Positions 1 to 8,620 are shown, counted from the first letter of the stretch. The stretch is 64,000 nucleotides of DNA from an uncultured Clostridia bacterium (GCA_947062475.1 CAMSQA010000002.1:48509-112508), one strand, 5' to 3'. The notes: generated by a model not told the origin, from the letters alone. Program-made: numbers and translations.

Positions 1-1
1 A

Positions 2-106
2 AAAGTAACAGAGCAAAATAAAATTATCACCTTAGTTGATATTAAAGATGGTGGTATTCTTCTTAAAAAGGGCAAAAAGAACTATATAAAGGTTGTAATT
101 AAATGA
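2..106 (+). CDS. C-terminal fragment of an unknown protein (cut by window edge)
   Basis: An open frame enters from the left edge and ends at TGA 104-106. The last 34 residues are Lys- and Ile-rich with a short hydrophobic, probably beta-strand, pattern (ITLVDIKDGG near residue 10). Its stop overlaps the ATG of the next gene (ATGA), which implies translational coupling and one operon. No family is recognised from so short a tail. Confidence 0.55.
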   Translation, partial: KVTEQNKIITLVDIKDGGILLKKGKKNYIKVVIK

Positions 107-471
107 AATTGTTAAAAACGACCCAATTAATTGAAAAAAAATCTAAATTTTATGGTTATTTATTTGAATGCAACAGCGAAGAAGAAGTTATGTTTGCACT
201 GAATGATTTAAGAAAAAAACATAATAAAGCCACACATGTTTGTTGGGCAGGAAGGATAAAAATGCCATTTTATGAAAGAGCAAACGATGACGGAGAACCA
301 AGTGGAACAGCAGGCAGACCGATATTATCAGTTCTTCAAAAGCGAAATCTTAACAATGTTTGTGCAGTAGTTGTCAGATATTTTGGTGGAATTAAACTGG
401 GTGCTGGTGGACTTTTGCGTGTCTATTCAAAAGTTGCAGGCATGTTATGCGAAGATGAAATATTAAAATGA
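103..471 (+). CDS. yigZ: YigZ/IMPACT (UPF0029) family protein, short form
   Basis: The two UPF0029 N-terminal signatures are intact: DDGEPSGTAG at residues 62-71 and VRYFGGIKLGAGG at 91-103. The family is linked to translation or stress control in eukaryotes (IMPACT) and is of unclear function in bacteria (YigZ/YvyE). At 122 aa it lacks the C-terminal ferredoxin-like domain that brings typical bacterial YigZ to about 210 aa. No remnant of that domain is visible before the next gene at 488. It starts in an ATGA overlap with the upstream frame and lies 16 nt before recX, so it is probably cotranscribed. Confidence 0.85.
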   Translation: MKLLKTTQLIEKKSKFYGYLFECNSEEEVMFALNDLRKKHNKATHVCWAGRIKMPFYERANDDGEPSGTAGRPILSVLQKRNLNNVCAVVVRYFGGIKLGAGGLLRVYSKVAGMLCEDEILK

Positions 472-487
472 GAAGGGGAACAATAAT

Positions 488-1108
488 TTGAAAAGTATAA
501 CTGATATTGTCAAAGTAGGTAAGGGTGCAAGATATAAATTGTTTCTTGAGGATGAACTTTTTGGTATTATTGAAACTGAAATATTGGCAAAACATTGTTT
601 AAAATGTGGTGAAAGTTATGATGAAGAATTTTTTGAGCAATTACTTGAAGAAAATGGAGACTATGCATGTTTTAATCGTGGTTTGACTGCACTTGAAAAA
701 AGCATGAAAACTGAAAAGATGTTGAGAGACTATTTAAAAGAAAAAAAATATCCATTTTCTTGTATTGAAAAGGCAATAAGAAAACTTAAAGATTATGGAT
801 ATATTGACGATGAAACTTTTTGTGAAAATTTTATTGCAAGTTATCGTTCCTCTAAAAGCAGACGAAAACTTAAATATGATTTATTGGCGAAGGGAATTGA
901 TGCTTCCATTATTGAAAAAAAGTTTAATCAACATCTTAGTGATGATGAGGAAGAGGAAAAATGTATATATTTTGCAAAAAAATATATGAAAAACCGCGAA
1001 TTTGACTTAATTACAAAGCAAAAATTATTTAATCATCTTGCGGGAAAGGGCTTTGAATTTGGTCAAATTTCATCTGTATGGGAGAAGCTTGAAAATGATA
1101 GGTATTGA
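488..1108 (+). CDS. recX: RecX regulatory protein
   Basis: This 206-aa protein has the RecX architecture of repeated three-helix units, for example the block with LRDYLKEKKYP followed by AIRKLKDYGYIDD (about residues 79-105) and a second YRSSKSRRKLKYDLLAKGID unit. RecX binds RecA filaments and modulates recombinational repair. The start is TTG at 488, chosen because AGAAGGGG lies upstream at a workable distance and the preceding gene ends at 471. Its last 14 nt overlap acpS. No recA is visible in the window. Confidence 0.85.
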   Translation: MKSITDIVKVGKGARYKLFLEDELFGIIETEILAKHCLKCGESYDEEFFEQLLEENGDYACFNRGLTALEKSMKTEKMLRDYLKEKKYPFSCIEKAIRKLKDYGYIDDETFCENFIASYRSSKSRRKLKYDLLAKGIDASIIEKKFNQHLSDDEEEEKCIYFAKKYMKNREFDLITKQKLFNHLAGKGFEFGQISSVWEKLENDRY

Positions 1109-1451
1109 TTGTTTGGAAATTGAAAGAGTAGATGATGGTGATAAATTTATTGAAAAAATCGCCTTAAAAAGTGAAATAGACTATGTAAAAAAATCTTCTG
1201 CAATGAGAAAGCAAAGGACGGCTGCTTTATTTTGTGTTAAGGAAGCTGTTATGAAGGCACTTGGCATGGGCGAAGGAAGTGGAGTCGTTTTTAAAGATAT
1301 AGAATTATATCATTTATCAAATGGCAAGCCTGAAGTTAGGCTACATGGCAGGGCATTTGAAGAATTTCAAGATAAGTTTTCAAACAAAAAAATTGAAGTG
1401 TCAATTTCGCATACAAAACTTATGGCTATGGCTGTGGCTATAATAGCTTGA
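1095..1451 (+). CDS. acpS: Holo-[acyl-carrier-protein] synthase AcpS
   Basis: AcpS transfers 4'-phosphopantetheine from CoA to a serine of acyl carrier protein and is needed for fatty acid synthesis. The N-terminal GID motif with the Mg-binding Asp5 and the FCVKEAVMKALG motif (residues 46-57, Glu50) are both present, and ISHTK near the C terminus is also typical. ATG 1095 gives 118 aa, the usual family length. A longer frame opening at 1038 would add residues that align with nothing and lie inside recX. The gene overlaps recX by 14 nt and is followed by a terminator. Confidence 0.92.
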   Translation: MIGIDCLEIERVDDGDKFIEKIALKSEIDYVKKSSAMRKQRTAALFCVKEAVMKALGMGEGSGVVFKDIELYHLSNGKPEVRLHGRAFEEFQDKFSNKKIEVSISHTKLMAMAVAIIA

Positions 1452-1501
1452 TTTGTTAAAGAAATTAATTACTAAAAGAAAAAACTTAATAAAAAACAAA
1501 A

Positions 1502-1528
1502 AAGGTGCATATTTGCATCTTTTTTTAT
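1502..1528 (+). terminator. Intrinsic terminator after acpS
   Basis: Stem AAGGTGCA / TGCATCTT (1502-1509 and 1514-1521, one G-T wobble) closes a TATT loop and is followed by a T-run. It ends the yigZ-recX-acpS operon before the toxin-antitoxin-like pair. Confidence 0.8.
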
Positions 1529-1567
1529 TCAAAATAAGTTTAAAATTAATTTTAAAGGGAGATAATC

Positions 1568-1825
1568 ATGTCAAAGCATTTGAAATATGAAAAAGCACTT
1601 AAAGATAGAGAAAAAGATGTTGAAATAAGAAGCGACAAAATTTTCTCATCTTTGTGTGCAAACTTTAATGATGACAAACATAAAATGCTTATAGGGGAAG
1701 TATTTTCAGCTTTTTATGACAATATGCCAAAAACTCTTGCTGAAGAAACTTCTTCCTTTGAAAAAGTCGATTTAATGGATTATTGGAAATTTAATGAATA
1801 TGGACGAACAAGTAAAAAGAGGTGA
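1568..1825 (+). CDS. Small protein upstream of MazF, candidate non-RHH antitoxin
   Basis: This 85-aa protein has a strong ribosome binding site (AAAGGGAG) before ATG 1568. It is charged and probably helical, with a Lys/Arg/Glu-rich N terminus and an acidic middle. Its last 32 nt overlap the mazF-like gene, the geometry of an antitoxin-toxin pair. The usual partner of an NdoA-type MazF is a ribbon-helix-helix protein (NdoAI/MazE); I see no such pattern (no short N-terminal beta strand followed by two helices). I infer the antitoxin role from position only; an unrelated cotranscribed gene is the alternative. Confidence 0.75.
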   Translation: MSKHLKYEKALKDREKDVEIRSDKIFSSLCANFNDDKHKMLIGEVFSAFYDNMPKTLAEETSSFEKVDLMDYWKFNEYGRTSKKR

Positions 1826-2147
1826 AATATATTATGCAGATTTAAGCCCAGTAGTTGGAAGTGAACAAGGCGGTATTCGTCCAGTTCTTATCGTTCAAAA
1901 TGATATTGGAAATAAATTTTCGCCGACTGTAATTGTTGCTGCGATTACCAGCCAATTAGGTAAAGCCAAACTTCCAACACACATTGAACTTTCTGCTGAT
2001 CAATATAATTTGCCAAAAAATTCGGTTGCTCTTCTTGAACAAATTAGGACACTTGATAAGAAAAGACTTCAAGAAAAAGTTACGACCTTGTCATCTGATA
2101 AGATGAGAGAGGTTAATAAAGCACTTTTGATATCACTTGGATTTTAA
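1794..2147 (+). CDS. mazF: MazF/NdoA-type mRNA interferase toxin
   Basis: The protein is very close to Bacillus NdoA (EndoA). It has the SH3-like opening [20 protein letters not shown] (8-27), then [20 protein letters not shown] and LLEQIRT. Arg29 and Thr52 match the family's catalytic Arg and Thr. MazF toxins cut single-stranded RNA at short sites. ATG 1794 and ATG 1800 are both possible starts. The gene overlaps the upstream small protein by 32 nt, so translation is probably coupled. A convergent terminator follows. Confidence 0.92.
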   Translation: MNMDEQVKRGEIYYADLSPVVGSEQGGIRPVLIVQNDIGNKFSPTVIVAAITSQLGKAKLPTHIELSADQYNLPKNSVALLEQIRTLDKKRLQEKVTTLSSDKMREVNKALLISLGF

Positions 2148-2229
2148 AAAAAATCCATCGGCATGATTAAATAAAAAAGTATTTATGTTTTAGATAAATC
2201 ATATTTAATTTAACCGAAGGATTTTTTTT
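2146..2229. terminator. Long bidirectional hairpin between convergent genes
   Basis: A-run plus ATCCATCGG (2146-2161) pairs with CCGAAGGAT plus T-run (2214-2229) with one mismatch, and a smaller ATGATT/AATCAT stem lies inside. It separates mazF from the convergent membrane protein gene and can terminate both ways. Confidence 0.75.
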
Positions 2230-2235
2230 GTTAAT

Positions 2236-2868
2236 TTAAGGTCTGTATTTTGTTTTAAATCCGCTGTTTTCATTTGGTCTAAGATTGTTTGGAAAGATGA
2301 TATCAGTCTTAATATCAAGAACTATTTTTTGTATTTTACTTAAGATAAAGTATGGATTTTCGATATCTTGAATGACAGCACTTTGATCATTTGCTTGAAT
2401 ATAAATGTCACCAACTTTGCACATTCTATCAATTAAACCAACTTTTAAATTTACACCTTTTATATCAGTATAATATATGTTTTTAAAATCAATTCCGACA
2501 ACCCCGCTTCTAATAATAATTCGTTTTTCTGTAAAAACATATTCAATATTTTTATGTCTTGCATTTGCGCTTATAATATTTGACAACCACATCCAAACAG
2601 GCATTAAATGCAATGCAAAGAAAGGGACGAGAATAGCCCATACGTAAGCGGGTGCGTGTGATATTGCAATCATTGTTAAGAAAAAACCATCAAAAATAAG
2701 CCAAATAAATGCTATAGGCAACATTGAAATAAAAGAGTTTAAAATATAAGCAGATTTCTTTGGTTTTATTCTCAAAAGAATACTTTCGTCTTCGTCAAGA
2801 ATATCTTCAATTTGATTTTGCTTTATATTATCGTCCATCTTGAAATAGTTTTCATCAATTTTTTTCAT
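2236..2868 (-). CDS. Membrane-flanked PH-domain (bPH2, YdbS/YdbT-like) protein
   Basis: A 210-aa membrane protein. After a charged cytoplasmic start there are two hydrophobic segments (about 42-67 and 70-97), then a beta-rich bPH2 domain beginning near VFTEKRIIIRSGVVG, with YTDIKGV and VGDIYI strands. Proteins of this family (YdbS/YdbT) sit in the membrane; in Bacillus they are linked to bacteriocin resistance, but the role here is unknown. GGAGG precedes the ATG. It is a single gene with a shared terminator on its 3' side. Confidence 0.75.
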   Translation of the reverse strand: MKKIDENYFKMDDNIKQNQIEDILDEDESILLRIKPKKSAYILNSFISMLPIAFIWLIFDGFFLTMIAISHAPAYVWAILVPFFALHLMPVWMWLSNIISANARHKNIEYVFTEKRIIIRSGVVGIDFKNIYYTDIKGVNLKVGLIDRMCKVGDIYIQANDQSAVIQDIENPYFILSKIQKIVLDIKTDIIFPNNLRPNENSGFKTKYRP

Positions 2869-3075
2869 AAATTGCCTCCATTTATTATATTTTTAATTCT
2901 TTTAAATTAAATTTAATTATTAGTGTCATTTAAAACTATTGTTAAAAAAATTGTTTATACTTAAACAATTTATAATTCAAAATAACATAAGACATGCTAT
3001 AATATTGAGTGATAATATGTCAAATAACATAGCTGGTAGATGTATCGATAAAAATTTTATTAATTTAAATTAAAT

Positions 3076-3225
3076 CTAAGGATTTTTAATCCATATTTCC
3101 GCATGACAAGATTTGCAATCTTTATTGCGATTAACACAACTTGGACAATAACCGTTATCTTTATAATAAGTATCTCCCAAATCTTTCAAAAGTTTAAAAT
3201 TTAAATTTTCTAATAGGTATAAAGA
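3076..3225 (-). pseudogene. Possible remnant of a zinc-ribbon-like gene
   Basis: In the 480-bp gap downstream of tRNA-Trp one minus-strand frame stays open for about 49 codons without a usable start. It contains a coding-like stretch with two CxxC pairs (YCPSC, then DCKSC 8 residues later) ending KNP-stop. The pattern resembles a treble-clef or zinc-ribbon tail that has lost its 5' end. The rest of 2869-3350 is A/T-rich with no feature I can support, apart from an 18-codon frame at 3017 that I do not call. Confidence 0.3.
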
Positions 3226-3350
3226 TTAAGTTATATATTTTCAAAAATTGGTAATTTCTTTTTTTTCAGCTTCACATAATATTAGAATCAATCAACCATT
3301 GATGCATATAATTTAATTTCATTTTCTAAAATCTTTTTATTTAATACATT

Positions 3351-3424
3351 TGGCAGGGGTGGAAGGAATCGAACCCTCCTCTGGAGTTTTGGAGACTCTC
3401 ATTCTACCGATGAACTACACCCCT
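3351..3424 (-). tRNA. trnW: tRNA-Trp (anticodon CCA)
   Basis: Read on the minus strand, the acceptor AGGGGTG pairs with CACCCCT, the D-arm is GTTC...GAAT, the anticodon loop is CTCCAAA (CCA, Trp) and the T-arm carries GGTTCGATTCC. The 3' CCA is encoded. Pair 27-43 (A-C) is mismatched, which is tolerable. Confidence 0.93.
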
Positions 3425-3474
3425 ATATTCTTTTTCTTTTTTAATTTTTTTCTTTCTCTAAAAATTACTATTTT

Positions 3475-3503
3475 ATTTTAGCATAGTTTGTCTGTTAAGT
3501 CAA
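3475..3503 (-). promoter_or_regulatory. Promoter of tRNA-Trp
   Basis: On the minus strand TTGACT (3498-3503), a 17-nt spacer and TAAAAT (3475-3480) lie about 50 nt upstream of the tRNA. It is a near-consensus housekeeping promoter. Confidence 0.8.
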
Positions 3504-3659
3504 ACATTTTTTTATATTAAAGAAAATAAAATTCAACTTGTATTTTGTTGTGTTTTTTTAAAAAATGTGATATAGTCACTATTAGTTTATGCTGGAATTA
3601 TATTTAAAGCTAATGCAAATATAGTTTGTGAATCAAATATAAAATATAAAGGAGTTTTT

Positions 3660-4274
3660 ATGAAAATAGAGAAATTTGTTTCAAATATGCTTCAATCTAA
3701 TGTGTATTTGGTTGAGAAGGAAAATAAAATTTTAATTGTCGATTGTGGGTGTGAAACTGAAGTCATTAAAAAAGCGGTTGGCAATAGAAAGGTGGTTGGT
3801 GTGCTGCTTACTCATGGACATTATGATCACAGCAAATATTGCAATGAATATGCCAAAGCTTTTGACGTTTCAATCTATGCAAATAGAAAAATTGCTGATA
3901 CTTTGAAAGATAAAACAGCTATATATAGTCAAGATGGAAGCATAATAGAGAATTTAAGCCACTTTAAGTTTATAGAGCACGATGGAATGATAAAAATTGA
4001 TTGTTTTGAGATTGAATGTTTTGCCTGCGGTGGTCACTGCAAATGTTGCGAGTGCTTTTTAATTGAAGGAAATCTTTTTGCAGGAGATGTGCTTTTTGAA
4101 AGATGCATCGGCAGAACTGACCTTGTTGATTCAAACAAAAAAGAAATGGTTGATTCTCTTTGTAAGCTTGAAAATTTAAATTTCGATAGAGTTTTCAGCG
4201 GTCATGGAGAAGGCACGACAAGAGATGAACAATTGAAAAATATCAGTGTTTACAAAAGATTTCTTACTCGTTGA
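3660..4274 (+). CDS. MBL-fold (glyoxalase II-like) metallo-hydrolase
   Basis: This 204-aa protein has the metallo-beta-lactamase motif THGHYDH (His52, His54, Asp56, His57), a GRTD loop (151-154), the metal ligand Asp143 in LFAGDVLF, and a C-terminal SGHGEGT with His182. Small proteins of this type hydrolyse thioesters or related substrates in the cytoplasm. The third metal-ligand loop, usually GHTxG, reads GGHCKCCECF (124-133): His126 is kept but four cysteines lie around it. AAAGGAG precedes ATG 3660. It is a single gene with a terminator at 4360. Confidence 0.85.
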   Translation: MKIEKFVSNMLQSNVYLVEKENKILIVDCGCETEVIKKAVGNRKVVGVLLTHGHYDHSKYCNEYAKAFDVSIYANRKIADTLKDKTAIYSQDGSIIENLSHFKFIEHDGMIKIDCFEIECFACGGHCKCCECFLIEGNLFAGDVLFERCIGRTDLVDSNKKEMVDSLCKLENLNFDRVFSGHGEGTTRDEQLKNISVYKRFLTR

Positions 4275-4359
4275 TATAGATAATTTATAAAAAAAGACAA
4301 TGATTTTAATAAAAAATGATAAATTTTGCTTATTTTTTATTAAATTATCTTTAAAATTA

Positions 4360-4389
4360 AAAAAGTGATTGATTTTTCAATCACTTTTT
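4360..4389. terminator. Bidirectional terminator between MBL hydrolase and dnaI
   Basis: A perfect 13-bp stem (4360-4372 with 4377-4389) has a TTTT loop and is flanked by A- and T-runs. It overlaps the dnaI stop codon on the minus strand. Confidence 0.85.
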
Positions 4390-5292
4390 TGTATTTTTTA
4401 AACGTAGATCTTCGCCTTCGATAAAGAGACAAATTGAGGAAGTTTTATCAGCAATGCGACTGAAAATTCTTTCATCATAATAACTTAATATTTCTTCTAA
4501 ATTGAGGTTTGTTGTAATTATTGTAGGTCGTTTTTTTGTTTGACGTTCATTAATTACATGATATAAATAGTTGACGGTGATGTTTGGATTTCTTAGTTCT
4601 GTGCCCAAATCATCAATAAAAAGTATTTCAGCGTCAATATATTTTGAAATTAATTCTTGTTTTTCAATTGCATCACGGCATGCGAAACTTTTTACAAAAT
4701 CTTGATGCATTGCAAAAGAAGTGGTAAAAAATACAAGTTTATGTCTTTTAATAAGTTCGTTTGCCATGCATCTTGTGAGGTGAGTTTTTCCAACACCTGT
4801 TTGACCTGCAAGAAAAATTAATGTTTTTTCAAAGTCAGAATGACACCATTTTTGCATTTTTTCATAAAGTGTTTTCATAAGGCTTTTTTCTGGGAAAAGC
4901 TTTAAGTTTGTAGACTTAAAATCTTCAAGTTGCAAAAATCCGCTTTCTTCAATGAGGATTTTATTGATTTGGTCTATTAAGCAGTTGCAGTATTTCCCTT
5001 CTTTTGTCAGACCGCTATCATTGCAAAGTTTGCAGTGGTATTGAGGTTCTATAGAGTCAATATTTAATTTATTCAATCTTTCTTGAAGTTGTGATTTTGC
5101 AAGATTAAGTTCTTCATCATTTTCTTTTCCTTCTCTTGCATTTTCAATCATTTTGTTGACATAAACATGATATAAATTTTTAAATAGTTCATCATCAAAT
5201 GCCTTTGTTTTATTTGAAAGAGCTTGATTTTCGGCGTCAAAATGTTTATTTTTAATTATTTTTTTTGCTTTTTCAATAATTGTGCTTTTCAT
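4381..5292 (-). CDS. dnaI: DnaI/DnaC-like helicase loader ATPase
   Basis: A 303-aa AAA+ ATPase. The N-terminal half holds a zinc site (CKLC at 87-90, CNC at 102-104), followed by Walker A GQTGVGKTH (163-171) and Walker B LFIDDLG (224-230). This order is that of Bacillus DnaI, which loads the replicative helicase with DnaD/DnaB at origins and restart sites. It lies 15 nt after a DnaD-domain gene on the same strand, the normal primosome pairing. An IstB-type transposition ATPase is less likely, given the zinc motif and the DnaD neighbour. Confidence 0.88.
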   Translation of the reverse strand: MKSTIIEKAKKIIKNKHFDAENQALSNKTKAFDDELFKNLYHVYVNKMIENAREGKENDEELNLAKSQLQERLNKLNIDSIEPQYHCKLCNDSGLTKEGKYCNCLIDQINKILIEESGFLQLEDFKSTNLKLFPEKSLMKTLYEKMQKWCHSDFEKTLIFLAGQTGVGKTHLTRCMANELIKRHKLVFFTTSFAMHQDFVKSFACRDAIEKQELISKYIDAEILFIDDLGTELRNPNITVNYLYHVINERQTKKRPTIITTNLNLEEILSYYDERIFSRIADKTSSICLFIEGEDLRLKNTKK

Positions 5293-5307
5293 TTTAAACT
5301 CCTTCTA

Positions 5308-6768
5308 TTAAATCTCAACTTCATTTATTGCTTGAAATAAAGCTGTCAATTGATTGTTTGAATAACTTCTTCCTTCAAAATTTTGTTTTTGTTTATTTGA
5401 ATTTTCTGATTTATTTATTGAAGAAATAGGGGTGGTGGATTTAGCTTCTATAACTGTTTTGATGCCTTTATCATGCCAGTCTGCTAGTATTCGGCTAAGG
5501 TATTTGATAGGATTGTCTTTTCCTTTTGAAAGTGAAGTTGCATATGAAATAAGTTCATCGCTCATCTTCCAATTTTCTGTCCAAATTTTATAATTTTCTC
5601 TGTCTTTATAGTTTACAATACGTTTTAAGTCAAATTCATCTAAAATTTCCTGCAGTTTTTCATCTGCTGCTAAGACATCGTTCATATATTCGTTGAAAGA
5701 ACTCATGTTGAGAAGTCCTAATTTATAGAATCTTGAAATTGATTTATCCATTCCTTCTAGTGTGCGGACTGAGCTTTTAAAGCAGAATTTAGCAATCTCG
5801 AGAAGAAGATTTCTGTCAAAACCTAAATTTATCCATTTTAAGATATAGTTTTCAACGACTACTTCCAAATTCTCATAAAATAAACCAAGTTCTTTATTTA
5901 TCTCTTTTGCAAGCTGGAAAAGCTCTTGCTTATCCTTTTCAAAATTATCTATTTCTTGAATTGAAAAAAGTTTCATTTCATAATATTTTTTTATAAGCAG
6001 GTCGGTCTTTTCAATTGAAAAACGATTTTTCTTCTTATATGTCTTGCAGATATGAAGGATAACTTCAAGAGAAAATCCATAATCGTTTAACCATTTGTTG
6101 ACAATTGCACGTTCTTCAACATAAGGTGAACGCTTGATGCCGACAGCATTGAAAATTTCTGTCAATTCTGGTGATTTTTCTTCAAATTTATTCAAACGTT
6201 CTTCCACTTGAAGGGTGCTTGTAATTCCTTCATTTGCCCAGTTTTTAGCAACAGTGAGGATATAGTTATAGCCAACAGCACTTTTTTTTGTTTCAACACA
6301 ATATTTCATAATCATTAAAAGTGCTTCTTGTTCTACATGAAATCGCTCTAAAAAATCATAATATTCTTGATATTCATGTTTTGAAATTGCACGTTTATTT
6401 TGAAATATTTCTTGTGCTTGCTGATTGAAAACTTCATATTTGTCAGTTTTGTATAGTTTGTTTGCAGATATTACATTTTTAAGAGGAATATAAGTCACTT
6501 CAAGAGGATTTATTCTAAGTAGTCTGACAAGTCCCTGTTCTTCCCAATATTCAAAAGCAGAAATGATTTCGTCCTCACTGAGATTTAAAATTCTTGAAAA
6601 ATTTTCAAGAGAATTGTCAAAAGAATTGCTTGAACAAAGATATAAACCATATATATAAACTACAACCTGACTTGGTTGTGCAAAAGGAAGATAGTCATTA
6701 ATAAAAATATTATCAAGCTCGGTTTTTGAGTTGGCGATAAATTCGGTTGAATATTTACAAAAAGACAT
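5308..6768 (-). CDS. dnaD: DnaD-domain replication initiation protein
   Basis: A 486-aa protein. The first ~100 residues look like a winged helix (LNLSEDEIISAFEYWEEQG, then VTYIPL). The rest contains two DnaB/DnaD repeats; the second has the typical KIWTENWKMSDELISYA and the end of the domain ILADWHDKGIKT. This longer form resembles Bacillus DnaB more than the short DnaD, but both families share the domain. It acts with the adjacent DnaI-like loader to put helicase on DNA. Its promoter is at 6808-6836. Confidence 0.85.
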   Translation of the reverse strand: MSFCKYSTEFIANSKTELDNIFINDYLPFAQPSQVVVYIYGLYLCSSNSFDNSLENFSRILNLSEDEIISAFEYWEEQGLVRLLRINPLEVTYIPLKNVISANKLYKTDKYEVFNQQAQEIFQNKRAISKHEYQEYYDFLERFHVEQEALLMIMKYCVETKKSAVGYNYILTVAKNWANEGITSTLQVEERLNKFEEKSPELTEIFNAVGIKRSPYVEERAIVNKWLNDYGFSLEVILHICKTYKKKNRFSIEKTDLLIKKYYEMKLFSIQEIDNFEKDKQELFQLAKEINKELGLFYENLEVVVENYILKWINLGFDRNLLLEIAKFCFKSSVRTLEGMDKSISRFYKLGLLNMSSFNEYMNDVLAADEKLQEILDEFDLKRIVNYKDRENYKIWTENWKMSDELISYATSLSKGKDNPIKYLSRILADWHDKGIKTVIEAKSTTPISSINKSENSNKQKQNFEGRSYSNNQLTALFQAINEVEI

Positions 6769-6807
6769 ATTTTTTCTCCTGAGTGATTTATAATGTTTGC
6801 AGATTTT

Positions 6808-6836
6808 ATTGTATCACATCTTAAATTTTTTTTCAA
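6808..6836 (-). promoter_or_regulatory. Promoter of dnaD-dnaI
   Basis: Minus strand TTGAAA (6831-6836), 17-nt spacer, TACAAT (6808-6813), about 40 nt upstream of the dnaD start. Confidence 0.65.
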
Positions 6837-6905
6837 CCAAATTTTGCTTTTAAAACAAGATTGTAAATTTGGAATTAAAATAAAGCTATCTTCGTATAGT
6901 ATAAC

Positions 6906-8423
6906 ATGAAAATCAATTTAAATAAAAAAAATATCAAATATTTAATTTTTGCGATTATAGTTGTAGCCATTTTTATTTTAGTGCTTTTATTTTGCTTGAA
7001 AGGGAAGCAAGATTATAAATCTATTTTGAGTTGTTATGATTTGAAACTTTCTTATGATGAAAATAGCCACATCTTAAAGGGGGAAGAAGAAGTTGTTTAT
7101 GTAAACAACAGTGACAATTCTTTTGAAAAACTTTATTTTCATCTTTATCCAAATGCTTTTAGAGAGGGTGCTAAAATTGGTGTTGTTTCTCAGCCTAATA
7201 TAGATAATGCTTATCCTAATGGAAAGAGTTTTGGTAATATTAAAATAAAAACAGTTTGTGATAATGAAGGCAAAGAATTTCAATATAGTATTGAGGGCAG
7301 TGATGAAAATATCCTTTCTGTCAGTTTAAAGGATATGCTTTATCCAGATGAAAAGGTTTTGATTAAAATTGAATTTGAAGTGTCTCTTGCAAATATCAAT
7401 CATAGACTTGGTTATGGTGAAAATACCATAAATTTTGGCAATTTTTACCCTATTGCATGCGTTTATGAGGAGGGAAAGGGCTTTTGTCAAGACCTATATC
7501 ATTCAAATGGTGACCCATTTTATAGCGATTGCGCCAATTATAAAGCTGAGATTTCTTTTAAATCAGATTTCCAGATTGCAAGCACGGGAAAACTTGTTTC
7601 ATCAGAAACAGTTGGTAAAATTACAAAAAATATATATTCCGAGAAAAATATTAGAGATTTTTGCTTTTCATTGAGTAAAAACTTTGAGAAGGTGACAAGA
7701 AAAGTTGGCAAAACCAATGTAAATTATTATGGATATAAAGATGATGACAATATTGAAAAATGTTTACAGGTGGCTTGCGATGCTTTAAGCACTTTCAATG
7801 ATTTTTTTGGAGAATATCCTTATGATGAATTTTCAGTTGTAAAATCAAATTTTGTGCATGGTGGAATGGAATATCCAGAAATTGTGCTAATAAGTGACAA
7901 AATAATTGATGAAAGAGATTTAAATTATGTTATAGTCCATGAGATTGCTCATCAGTGGTGGTATGGTATTGTTGGCAATGATGAATATAATCATGCTTGG
8001 ATTGATGAAGGTTTGACAGAATATAGCACTCTTTTGTTTTTTGAAAAAAATACAAAATATGGTGAAAATTTTAAAGAGATGATTAATAATGCTCAAAAAA
8101 ACTATTTGCTGTTTGAAGATGTATATAAAAAGGTGACAGGGCAGGTTGATGGAACTATGGATAGACCACTTGATAAGTTTAATACCGAGCCTGAATATAG
8201 TCAGTGCGTTTATACAAGAGGAGTATTGATGTTTAATTCCTTTAGGGAATCTATTGGAAAAAATAAATTTATGAAAGCACTTAAAATAATTCAAGAAAAA
8301 TATAGATATAAAAATATTTCTCCAGCCCAGCTTATTGCCGTTTTTGAAAAATTTGGAGGAAGAGAAACAGAAAGTTTTTTTCATAATTGGCTTTTTGATA
8401 AAGTAATTTTCACAAAAGGATAA
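6906..8423 (+). CDS. Membrane-anchored M1-family (gluzincin) metallopeptidase
   Basis: A 505-aa protein with one N-terminal membrane segment (about 10-30), then an aminopeptidase-N-like beta domain. The catalytic site is HEIAHQWW (His345, Glu346, His349) with the third zinc ligand Glu368 in WIDEGLTEY. The substrate-binding GGMEYPE motif lies upstream. M1 enzymes remove N-terminal residues from peptides; here the catalytic domain would face outside. No ribosome binding site is visible; TATAGT lies only 5 nt before the ATG, so the transcript may be leaderless. A terminator follows directly. Confidence 0.88.
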   Translation: MKINLNKKNIKYLIFAIIVVAIFILVLLFCLKGKQDYKSILSCYDLKLSYDENSHILKGEEEVVYVNNSDNSFEKLYFHLYPNAFREGAKIGVVSQPNIDNAYPNGKSFGNIKIKTVCDNEGKEFQYSIEGSDENILSVSLKDMLYPDEKVLIKIEFEVSLANINHRLGYGENTINFGNFYPIACVYEEGKGFCQDLYHSNGDPFYSDCANYKAEISFKSDFQIASTGKLVSSETVGKITKNIYSEKNIRDFCFSLSKNFEKVTRKVGKTNVNYYGYKDDDNIEKCLQVACDALSTFNDFFGEYPYDEFSVVKSNFVHGGMEYPEIVLISDKIIDERDLNYVIVHEIAHQWWYGIVGNDEYNHAWIDEGLTEYSTLLFFEKNTKYGENFKEMINNAQKNYLLFEDVYKKVTGQVDGTMDRPLDKFNTEPEYSQCVYTRGVLMFNSFRESIGKNKFMKALKIIQEKYRYKNISPAQLIAVFEKFGGRETESFFHNWLFDKVIFTKG

Positions 8424-8427
8424 AAAT

Positions 8428-8452
8428 CGCACCTAAAAAGGTGCGTTTTTTT
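8428..8452 (+). terminator. Terminator of the M1 peptidase gene
   Basis: CGCACC / GGTGCG stem (8428-8433, 8440-8445) with a TAAAAA loop and a seven-T run. Confidence 0.85.
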
Positions 8453-8528
8453 AAGTGATGTCATTTTGTTTTTGATAAGGAGATTAATGTATTCTTTAAA
8501 ATTTTTTAAAATAAAAAACAAAATTTAG

Positions 8529-8557
8529 TTGACAAATTTTTCTTTTTATCTTATACT
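8529..8557 (+). promoter_or_regulatory. Promoter of the disrupted host tRNA-Lys
   Basis: A consensus TTGACA (8529-8534), 17-nt spacer and TATACT (8552-8557) lie about 60 nt before the 5' half of the split tRNA-Lys. After the insertion the same promoter reads into the element and its intact tRNA-Lys at 8825. Confidence 0.8.
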
Positions 8558-8620
8558 TAATAAAGTCAAATCATCTTGGATTTTATAAATGATGACCTTA
8601 AATTTTTAATAGCCAGTTAT

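Noticed and set aside
1038-1094. Upstream start for AcpS
   Set aside because: It would add residues inside recX that do not match AcpS; the family begins at the GID motif.
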